Of a stretch of 13,927 nucleotides of DNA, positions 1 through 6,813 are shown in pieces. Every line of letters starts with the position of its first letter. Positions within the stretch are counted from its first letter, which is position 1. Source of the DNA: an uncultured bacterium. GTDB lineage: Bacteria > Pseudomonadota > Alphaproteobacteria > SP197. The notes beneath the pieces were generated by a model that was not told where the DNA came from, did not search any database, and saw nothing but the letters and a program-made list of their open reading frames with translations. A program made the translations under genes and the position numbers. The DNA lies in NCBI GenBank assembly GCA_938014945.1, contig CALLQH010000243.1:1-13927 (forward strand), in the 5' to 3' direction.

Positions 1-1331
1 ACGGCCTGCTCTATGTCCGCGGCCAGAAGGAGGACTACGACCACTGGCGCCAGCTGGGCAACACCGGCTGGTCCTGGGACGACGTGCTGCCCTACTTCCG
101 CAAGGCCGAGGACAACGAACGCGGCAGCAACGACTTCCACGGCGCCGGCGGACCGCTGAAGGTTTCCGACATCCATGGCCGGCGGGCCATTTCGGAGGCG
201 CTGCATCAGGCCGCGGTCGATGCCGGATTCCCCGCCAATGCGGATTTCAACGACGGCGACCAGGACGGTGTCGGTTTCTTCCAGACGACCTCGCGCAACG
301 GCCGCCGCTGCAGCGCCGCGGTGGGTTACCTGCGCGCCGCGCGGGGCAGGCAGAACCTGCGCATCGTCACCGATGCGCTGGCCAGCCGCATCCTGATCGA
401 GGACGGCCGTGCAGTGGGCGTCACCTGGCTTGAGGGGGAGCGCGAAGTGAGCGCGCGGGCCAATGCGGAGGTCGTGATCTGCGGCGGCGCGATCAATTCG
501 CCCCAGCTGCTGCAGATTTCGGGCATCGGTCCGGGCGGCCTGCTGCGCGACATCGGCGTCACGCCGCTGGTCGATCTGCCGGGCGTCGGCGAGAACCTGC
601 AGGATCACTACCAGTCGCGTCTGGTGCACGAGTGCAAGGCGCGTATGTCGATGAACGACGATGTCTCGAGCTGGTGGCGCAAGGCGCGCGTCGGCCTGCA
701 GTTCCTCACCAGCCGCAGCGGCCCCCTGTCGGTCAGCGCGGGCGAGGTCGGCGTCTTTGCCCGCACCCGCCCGGAACTGGCGACCCCCGATATCCAGTTC
801 CACTTCATTGCCTTCAGTGCTGACCGGCCCATGGAGGGCATTCTCCACGACTATTCCGGCGTCACCTTCTCGGTCTGCCAGCTGCGCCCGGAAAGCCGGG
901 GCTACGTGCGCGCCCGCGACGCGGATGGCCGCACCCGGCCGGCGATCCAGCCCAATTTCCTGGATGCCGAGATCGACCGGCGGACCATGGTCGAAGGCCT
1001 CAAGATCGGCCGCCGCATCACCGCCCAGGACGCCTTCGCCCGCCATGTGAAGCGCGAGGCACTGCCCGGCCCCGCCGTGCAGAGCGACGAGGACCTGCTT
1101 GCCTACATCCGTGAGACCGGGGCGACGATCTACCATCCCTCGGGCACCTGCAAGATGGGCCAGGACCCCATGGCCGTGGTCGACGAACGGCTGCGGGTGA
1201 GGGGCGTCGCCGGCCTGCGCGTCGCCGACTGCTCGATCATGCCGACGGTGATCTCGGGCAACACCAACGCGCCCGCCATCATGATCGGCGAGAAGTGCGC
1301 GGCGATGATGAAGGAAGACCTCGCCGCCTGA
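1..1331 (+). CDS. GMC-family FAD-dependent oxidoreductase (choline/alcohol dehydrogenase type), 5' end missing
   Basis: The frame is open from base 3 to the TGA at 1329-1331, giving 442 visible residues. GMC enzymes are usually about 530-550 aa, so roughly 90 N-terminal residues, including the GxGxxG nucleotide-binding motif, lie upstream of the window. The first residues visible (GLLYVRGQKEDYDHW) are what follows GMC signature 1. Signature 2 is present as GAINSPQLLQISGIG at about 486-530. The C-terminal catalytic part has the conserved active-site His in YHPSGTCKMG (codon 1134-1136) and the conserved Asn in SGNTNAPAIMIGEK (codon 1266-1268), so the enzyme looks intact where visible. Family members oxidise primary alcohols, choline or related polyols with FAD; the substrate here is not identifiable. 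The GTG at 84 is only an internal codon, because the family homology runs through it. It converges on the hydantoinase gene with 9 nt between stop codons. The family call is secure; the specific reaction is open. Confidence 0.95.
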   Translation, partial: GLLYVRGQKEDYDHWRQLGNTGWSWDDVLPYFRKAEDNERGSNDFHGAGGPLKVSDIHGRRAISEALHQAAVDAGFPANADFNDGDQDGVGFFQTTSRNGRRCSAAVGYLRAARGRQNLRIVTDALASRILIEDGRAVGVTWLEGEREVSARANAEVVICGGAINSPQLLQISGIGPGGLLRDIGVTPLVDLPGVGENLQDHYQSRLVHECKARMSMNDDVSSWWRKARVGLQFLTSRSGPLSVSAGEVGVFARTRPELATPDIQFHFIAFSADRPMEGILHDYSGVTFSVCQLRPESRGYVRARDADGRTRPAIQPNFLDAEIDRRTMVEGLKIGRRITAQDAFARHVKREALPGPAVQSDEDLLAYIRETGATIYHPSGTCKMGQDPMAVVDERLRVRGVAGLRVADCSIMPTVISGNTNAPAIMIGEKCAAMMKEDLAA

Positions 1332-1340
1332 GCGGTTACT

Positions 1341-2753
1341 TCAGCGCCGCGGCGTCTGCTCGATCTTGGCGCAGGGGAGATACTGGCCGCGGCCGCGTTC
1401 GGCGGTGACCTTGCCGTCGTGCCAGACGACTTCGCCGCGCGACAGGGTGGTCACGGGCCAGCCTGTCACCTTGCGCCCCTCGTAGGGCGTGTAGTCCATG
1501 GCGTCGTGCAGCATGCCCTGTTCGATGGTCACTTCCCGCTTGGGATCCCAGATCGCGATGTCGGCATCGCAGCCCACGGCGATGCTGCCCTTGCGCGGAT
1601 AGAGGCCGTACATCTTCGCGTGGTTGGTCGCGGTCAGCGCGACGAAGCGGTGGATGTCGAAGCGGCCTTTGCCCACACCCTCGCTGAACAGCAGGGGCAG
1701 GCGCACCTCCAGGCCCGGCACGCCGTTGGGCACCTTGTTGAAGGGGGTGCCCGGGCCGCCGCGCATCTTGCCCTCGGGATCGTCGTAGCGGTAGGGCGCG
1801 TGGTCGCTCGAAAGCACGTCGAAGGTGCCGTCGGCCAGGCCGCGCCAGACGAACTCCTGATTGGCGGCATCGCGCGGCGGCGGGCTGCACATGCACTTGG
1901 CGCCCTCGAAGCCCGGCTGGTCCAGGTCCTCGGCGGTGAGGAACAGGTACTGCGGGCAGGTCTCGGCGTGGATGCGCATGCCCCGGCTCTGGGCCCAGCG
2001 GATCTGCTCGATGGCCTCGCGGCCCGAGACATGGACCAGCAGGATCGGCACATCGGCGACCTCGGCCAGACTGATGGCGCGGTGCGTCGCCTCGCGCTCG
2101 GCGGCCATGTGGTGGGCCTCGGCATGGTACTTCGGTGCTGTCTTGCCGGCGTCGATCAGGCGCTGGGTCAGCCAGACGATGATGTCGTGGCTTTCGGCGT
2201 GGACCATCACCATCGCCTTCTCGCGCCCGGCGACCTCCAGCACGTCCAGCACCTGGTTGTCGGCGAGCTTGAGCGCCTGGTAGGTGAGGTAGATCTTGAA
2301 GCTGGTGTAGCCGTCCTCGATCAGGGCCGGCAGTTCCTGGCCCAGCACCTGGGGTGTGGGGTCCGAGACGATGAGGTGGAAGGCGTAGTCGATCACGGCC
2401 TTGGGCCCAGCCAGCGTGTGATAGTCCTCCACCACCTTGCGCAGGGACTCGCCCTTGTACTGGGCGGCAAAGGGCATGACCGTGGTCGTGCCGCCGCAGG
2501 CTGCAGAGACAGTCGCCGAATGGAAGTCGTCGGCGCTCATGACGCCGAAGGAGGAGCGCTGCTCGATATGGCAATGGCTGTCGATGCCGCCCGGCATCAC
2601 CAGCCGGCCGCGCGCGTCGATCTCGTCGGCGCCCCTGTCCAGGCTGTCGGCCAAAGCGACGATGCGGCCGTCCCGGATACCTATGTCGGCGGTTCCGATG
2701 TCCGAAGCCGTCGCCACGGTGCCGCCGCGAATGACCAGATCGTATGCCGCCAT
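1341..2753 (-). CDS. hydA: Hydantoinase / dihydropyrimidinase-family cyclic amidohydrolase
   Basis: This 470-aa protein matches the usual length of D-hydantoinases and bacterial dihydropyrimidinases. These are cytoplasmic dinuclear-zinc enzymes that open cyclic ureides such as hydantoins or dihydrouracil to N-carbamoyl amino acids. The full metal site is visible: H60 and H62 (GGIDSHCHIEQ), K153 expected to be carboxylated (SFKIYLTY), H185 (MVHAESH), H241 (LLVHVSG) and D317 (SSDHAPY). The residues that hold the amide ring in the family also have counterparts: Y158 five residues after the Lys, S290 in CSPPPRD and N343 in PNGVPG. I chose the ATG at 2753 (MAAYDLVIRGG) because the family begins there and GGAGAG lies 7 nt upstream. 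The frame stays open to 3008, but the extra 85 residues overlap the divergent ABC gene and show no family similarity. No hydantoin racemase, carbamoylase or dihydropyrimidine dehydrogenase gene is adjacent. The family is firm; hydantoinase versus dihydropyrimidinase is unresolved. Confidence 0.93.
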   Translation of the reverse strand: MAAYDLVIRGGTVATASDIGTADIGIRDGRIVALADSLDRGADEIDARGRLVMPGGIDSHCHIEQRSSFGVMSADDFHSATVSAACGGTTTVMPFAAQYKGESLRKVVEDYHTLAGPKAVIDYAFHLIVSDPTPQVLGQELPALIEDGYTSFKIYLTYQALKLADNQVLDVLEVAGREKAMVMVHAESHDIIVWLTQRLIDAGKTAPKYHAEAHHMAAEREATHRAISLAEVADVPILLVHVSGREAIEQIRWAQSRGMRIHAETCPQYLFLTAEDLDQPGFEGAKCMCSPPPRDAANQEFVWRGLADGTFDVLSSDHAPYRYDDPEGKMRGGPGTPFNKVPNGVPGLEVRLPLLFSEGVGKGRFDIHRFVALTATNHAKMYGLYPRKGSIAVGCDADIAIWDPKREVTIEQGMLHDAMDYTPYEGRKVTGWPVTTLSRGEVVWHDGKVTAERGRGQYLPCAKIEQTPRR

Positions 2754-2949
2754 CTTGCTGCTCTCCACTGTCCGTCCCCGGAGCCTAGGGCGGAAGCGGG
2801 CGCTTTGCCATGCCCCCCCCTGCGGCCCCGGGATATCCACCGCAGCCTGCCATGGGATGTGACAAGCCGCCCCGGTCTGTGGTGGAATGCTCCCACTTCG
2901 ATTTCCATTCCCAATTGCGGCGCCCGGGCACGGGCGGCGTGCGGGTGCC
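2754..2949. promoter_or_regulatory. Divergent intergenic region between hydantoinase and ABC exporter genes
   Basis: These 196 nt must hold the promoters for both divergent genes. On the + strand, GTGACA (2859-2864) and TGGAAT (2883-2888), 18 nt apart, match the sigma-70 consensus at 5/6 and 4/6 positions. If used, transcription would start near 2895, downstream of the ATG at 2887, which favours the ABC start at 2950. No convincing minus-strand promoter was found. There is no strong operator-like palindrome. The promoter is inference from two hexamers only. Confidence 0.3.
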
Positions 2950-4842
2950 ATGACAACGACGAGCAACACAGCGCGGCGGTCTCGAATCGACAGCGAGGCC
3001 GATCCCAACTATCGCGTCGCGGTGCAGAACCTCGACGCCCGCGTGCTGCTGCGCATCACGAAGATGGCCTTCCGCTATCGCGGGCGGATGGCGCTGGCGA
3101 TCGTTGCGACCATCGGCGCCGCCATCTTCCAGCTCTTCGTGCCGCAGTTCCTCGGCCGCGCGGTCGATCAGGCCCACGGCCTGCTCAGCACGGCGACCGA
3201 TGCCGCCGGCCGGGCGGGTGCGGAGCAGGCGCTGTTCGTCACCGCCATGCTGCTGATCGGGGCGAGCGTCATGCGCGGCCTGTGCACCATGATGCAGAAC
3301 TACCAGGGCGAGGCCGTGGGCCAGACCATCGGCTACGACCTGCGCATGGCCTATTACCGCAAGCTCCAAACCCTGAGTTTTGCCTGGCACGATCGCGTCC
3401 ACACCGGCGATCTGATGACCCGCGGCATCCTCGATATCGAGGGCGTTCGGCTGTGGACCGACACCGGCATCCTGCGCATGGTGCTGCTGACCATCCTGAT
3501 CGGCGGCGGCGCCGTCATCCTGCTCCAGATCGACTGGCTGCTTGGCCTGCTGGCGCTTTCCTTCGTGCCGGTGGTCGGCGTCAGCGCCTCCATCGCCCGT
3601 CTCAAGCTGCGCGATTCCTGGCTGGCGCTGCAGGACGAGCTCTCGACGCTGACCAAGGTGATGGAGGAGAACCTCAACGGCATCCGCGTCGTGCGCGCCT
3701 TTGCCGCCCATGCCTTCGAGATGAAGCGTTACGATCGCATCTCCGACAAGGCGCTGGCGATTTCGCACCACCGCATCTCGCTCTTCGTGCGCAACACCAC
3801 GCGCATGACCTATGTCTACTTCATGGCGATGGGGCTGGTGCTGTGGATCGGCGGCGAAAAGACCCTGGACGGCGAGATCACCATCGGCCAGCTCACCGAG
3901 TGCCTGGCCTTCATGACCATCCTGCAGATGCCGGTGCGCCAGATCGGCTGGATGATCAATTCCATCGCGCGCGCCTCGACCTGTGGCGGGCGTCTGTTCA
4001 ACGTGCTCGACCTGGTGCCCTCCATCGCCGACAAGCCCGGCGCGAAGGACCTGGCGCTGACCGACGGCGTGATGCGCTTCGAAAACGTCACCTTCAGCTA
4101 TCCCGCCTGGACCCAGGACGAACGCACCCTCTCGGGCATCAGCTTCGAGGCGCGGCCGGGCAAGACCGTGGGCATCGTCGGCCCGCCGGGCAGCGGCAAG
4201 ACGACCATCGCCCAGCTCATGGGCCGCTACTATGACGTCACCGAGGGCGCGATCACCATCGACGGCCAGGACATCCGCGACATCACCCTGTCGTCCCTGC
4301 GCCAGGCGGTGGGCATCGTGCAGCAGGAGCTGCATCTCTTCACCGCCAGTGTCGACCACAACGTCGCCTACGGCGATCCCTGGGCCGGCCGCTCCAGCAT
4401 CGAGCGTTCGGCGGCGGCCGCGCAGCTCCACAACTACATCCGCTCCCTGCCCACGGGTTACGGCACCATGGTCGGCGAGCGCGGCGTTTCATTGTCAGGT
4501 GGCCAGCGCCAGCGGCTTTCCATTGCACGCGCACTGCTGCTCGAGAGCGCTTTCCTGGTCTTCGATGATTCCACCGCCGCGGTCGATGCCGCCACCGAAC
4601 AGCGCATCCGCATGGCGCTGAAGGAGATGGTGGCGACCCGGGCCGTGGTCATCATCGCCCACCGGCTTTCGTCCCTGATGCACGCCGACGAGATTCTCTT
4701 TCTGGAGGCGGGCCGGATCGTGGAGCGTGGCAGCCACGAGGCGCTGATGGCGCAGGGCGGGCGCTACCGCAAGCTGTTCGACCTGCAGTCCCAGCCGGCC
4801 GACGTTTCGCCGCTGCGCGCGGCGCGCCAGGCGGAGGACTAG
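2950..4842 (+). CDS. ABC exporter half-transporter, degenerate-site subunit (MdlA/TM287-like)
   Basis: This 630-aa protein fuses an N-terminal six-helix exporter membrane domain (about residues 40-345) to a C-terminal ATPase (about 375-612). The visible ATPase motifs are the A-loop Tyr in VTFSYP (384), Walker A GPPGSGKTT (411-419), Q-loop VQQEL (457-461), signature LSGGQ (515-519), Walker B AFLVFDD (534-540) and H-loop H571. The residue after the Walker B Asp, normally the catalytic Glu, is Asp540. That change is known from the weak-site half of heterodimeric exporters such as TM287/288 and E. coli MdlAB. The next gene begins 3 nt later and supplies the complementary half. The protein probably exports a hydrophobic or amphipathic compound across the inner membrane; the substrate is unknown. 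I preferred ATG 2950 (MTTTSNTARR) to the upstream in-frame ATG 2887, whose extra 21 residues are Pro/Gly-rich and whose only GGTGG lies too close. No strong ribosome site precedes 2950, so the exact start is uncertain. Confidence 0.93.
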   Translation: MTTTSNTARRSRIDSEADPNYRVAVQNLDARVLLRITKMAFRYRGRMALAIVATIGAAIFQLFVPQFLGRAVDQAHGLLSTATDAAGRAGAEQALFVTAMLLIGASVMRGLCTMMQNYQGEAVGQTIGYDLRMAYYRKLQTLSFAWHDRVHTGDLMTRGILDIEGVRLWTDTGILRMVLLTILIGGGAVILLQIDWLLGLLALSFVPVVGVSASIARLKLRDSWLALQDELSTLTKVMEENLNGIRVVRAFAAHAFEMKRYDRISDKALAISHHRISLFVRNTTRMTYVYFMAMGLVLWIGGEKTLDGEITIGQLTECLAFMTILQMPVRQIGWMINSIARASTCGGRLFNVLDLVPSIADKPGAKDLALTDGVMRFENVTFSYPAWTQDERTLSGISFEARPGKTVGIVGPPGSGKTTIAQLMGRYYDVTEGAITIDGQDIRDITLSSLRQAVGIVQQELHLFTASVDHNVAYGDPWAGRSSIERSAAAAQLHNYIRSLPTGYGTMVGERGVSLSGGQRQRLSIARALLLESAFLVFDDSTAAVDAATEQRIRMALKEMVATRAVVIIAHRLSSLMHADEILFLEAGRIVERGSHEALMAQGGRYRKLFDLQSQPADVSPLRAARQAED

Positions 4843-4845
4843 GCC

Positions 4846-6732
4846 ATGGCGCGCAGGAAACTCGCCCAGGACCTGCAGGCGCCGCCGCCGCTTGCCGTGG
4901 TCGGTTCACAGACCGATCTCGACGAGGACCTGTTCGGCCGCGTCTTCGATCCCTGGGTGGTGCGCCGCTTCATGGTGTTCCTCGCCCCCTATCGGCTGAG
5001 GGTTCTCGTGGCCATCGGCGCCGTGCTCGTGTTCACCGCCAGCCAGCTCGCCATTCCGCTCATCATGCGCACCGCCATCGACGAGGCCATCGTCTCCGAG
5101 AGCGCAGGGCGCAACCTGCTGCACATGATGGTCATCGTCTTTGCCGGCGTGATCACCATGAACTACGTCGCCAACCACCTGCAGGAATCCATCGTCGGGC
5201 GGGTGGCGCAGAACCTGCTGTTCGACCTGCGCCGGGCGATGTTCTCTCACCTGCAGCACGTCTCGCTCTCCTTCATGGACAAGACGGAAGTCGGCCGTCT
5301 GATGTCGCGCCTGCAGGGCGATGTCTATGCGCTACAGGAGTTCCTGGAATCCTCGATCTTCGCCATCGCCGATCTGGTGCTGCTGCTCGGCATCGTCGTG
5401 GTGCTGCTCAGCCTCGACCTGCGGCTTGGTGCGCTGACCCTGTCGGTGGTGCCCGCCATCGTCGTCGTGCGCATCATCTGGCTGCCCTTTGCCCGCAAGG
5501 CCTTCCTGCGGGCGCGCGAGACCAGCAGCGCGACCAACGCGGCGCTGGCCGAAGGCGTCCACGGCGTGCGCGCGATCCAGGAGATGCGCCGCGAGGACGT
5601 GAACTTCGGCCTCTTCGACGAGAAGGCCGATGCGAACCTGAAGGCGCACCTCACCGCCTCGAAGTACACCAACATGATGATCCCCACGGTCGACACCCTG
5701 ACGGGTCTGGCCATGGCGATCGTCGTGGTCTTCGGCGGCGAGATGGTGCTCGATCGCAATCTCGACATCGGCATCATGGTCGCCTTCCTGTTCTATGTGC
5801 AGCGCTTCTTCGATCCGATCCGCTCGCTCACCATCCAGTATTCGATTATGCAGCGCGCCATGGCGTCGGCGCACCGCATCTTCGAGGTCATGGACGTGGA
5901 GATCGACGTCTCGGACAAGCCCGATGCCATCGAACTGGGTACCATCGACGGCTCGGTGGAGTTCCGCGACGTCACCTTCGGCTATGTGCCCGACCAGCCC
6001 GTCCTGAAGAACATCAGCTTCAAGGTGGCGCCGGGCGAGACGGTGGCGCTGGTCGGGCCCACGGGATCGGGCAAGACCAGCACGACCTCGCTGGTGCGGC
6101 GCTTCTACGATGTCTGGGACGGCGCGGTGATCGTCGGCGGCCACGACGTGCGCGACGTCACCCAGGATTCGCTGGGCCACCAGATCGCCATGGTGCTGCA
6201 GGAGCCGTTCCTGTTTTCCGGAACGATCTTCGAGAACATCCGCTACGCCAAGGAAGAGGCGAGCCGCGAGACGGTGATCCAGGCCGCCACGGCGGTCGGC
6301 GCGCACGACTTCATCATGCGCCTGCCCGAGGGCTACGACACGGTGCTGGAGCAGGGGGCCGCGAACCTTTCGCTCGGCCAGCGTCAGCTGCTCTCCTTTG
6401 CCCGTGCGCTGGTTGCCGATGCCCGCATCCTGGTGCTCGACGAGGCGACGGCCAACGTCGACAGCTATACCGAGCTGCAGATCCAGAAGGCCCTGGCCAC
6501 CCTGCTCAAGGGGCGCACCGCGATGGTCATCGCCCACCGCCTGGCGACGATCCGCGGCGCCGACCGCATCATCGTGCTGCAGGACGGCCACATCGTCGAA
6601 ACCGGCAGCCACGACGAGCTGATGGCTGCCGAGGGACTCTACAGCCGCCTCTACCGCATGAACTATGCTTCCTTCGACGACATTCCCGCCGAGGTGATCG
6701 ACAAGCTGTCAAAAAGCGAGCGCGACACCTGA
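4846..6732 (+). CDS. ABC exporter half-transporter, catalytic-site subunit (MdlB/TM288-like)
   Basis: This 628-aa half-transporter has membrane helices judged by eye at about 51-73, 93-110, 168-190, 193-212, 284-300 and 309-325, followed by the ATPase. The ATPase shows the A-loop Tyr in VTFGY (380), Walker A GPTGSGKT (404-411), Q-loop LQEPF (451-455), Walker B ILVLDE with catalytic E533, D-loop ANVD and H564. The signature is LSLGQ (508-512) rather than LSGGQ, and the TxVGERG stretch normally before it is replaced by LEQGAAN. E. coli MdlB shows the same style (LGEQGNNLSVGQ). This protein therefore brings the good Walker site while its partner brings the good signature, as expected for an obligate heterodimer. 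The ATG at 4846 is fixed by GGAGGA at 4833-4838, 7 nt upstream and inside the end of the previous gene, so translation is probably coupled. About 20 charged residues extend past the ATPase. The pairing is strongly supported; the cargo is unknown. Confidence 0.95.
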   Translation: MARRKLAQDLQAPPPLAVVGSQTDLDEDLFGRVFDPWVVRRFMVFLAPYRLRVLVAIGAVLVFTASQLAIPLIMRTAIDEAIVSESAGRNLLHMMVIVFAGVITMNYVANHLQESIVGRVAQNLLFDLRRAMFSHLQHVSLSFMDKTEVGRLMSRLQGDVYALQEFLESSIFAIADLVLLLGIVVVLLSLDLRLGALTLSVVPAIVVVRIIWLPFARKAFLRARETSSATNAALAEGVHGVRAIQEMRREDVNFGLFDEKADANLKAHLTASKYTNMMIPTVDTLTGLAMAIVVVFGGEMVLDRNLDIGIMVAFLFYVQRFFDPIRSLTIQYSIMQRAMASAHRIFEVMDVEIDVSDKPDAIELGTIDGSVEFRDVTFGYVPDQPVLKNISFKVAPGETVALVGPTGSGKTSTTSLVRRFYDVWDGAVIVGGHDVRDVTQDSLGHQIAMVLQEPFLFSGTIFENIRYAKEEASRETVIQAATAVGAHDFIMRLPEGYDTVLEQGAANLSLGQRQLLSFARALVADARILVLDEATANVDSYTELQIQKALATLLKGRTAMVIAHRLATIRGADRIIVLQDGHIVETGSHDELMAAEGLYSRLYRMNYASFDDIPAEVIDKLSKSERDT

Positions 6733-6813
6733 GGACTGCGACGGCGGCTCGCCATCGCCCTGCCGCCTGTGTCACCATGGCGCACGCGCCGAACAAGAAC
6801 GAGGACCGCCATC

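Noticed and set aside
2754..3008. N-terminal extension of the hydantoinase by 85 residues.
   Set aside because: It has no family similarity and overlaps the divergent ABC start. The start at 2753 has a proper ribosome site and the family's expected first residues.
1419..4235. Very long open frame on the + strand (938 codons) crossing the hydantoinase gene, the divergent promoter region and half of the first ABC gene.
   Set aside because: It is antisense to one conserved gene and out of frame with another, and its translation is His/Arg/Ala/Gly-rich low-complexity sequence typical of GC-rich shadow frames, with no recognisable domain.
2785..4431. 548-codon minus-strand frame opposite the first ABC gene.
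   Set aside because: It is an antisense shadow of a conserved ABC exporter; it has no motif and its composition is biased.
6733..6813. Possible hairpin (GGCGGC with GCCGCC) after the second ABC gene as a terminator.
   Set aside because: The stem is short, the loop is long and no T tract follows, so read-through into the molybdenum-enzyme gene remains possible.
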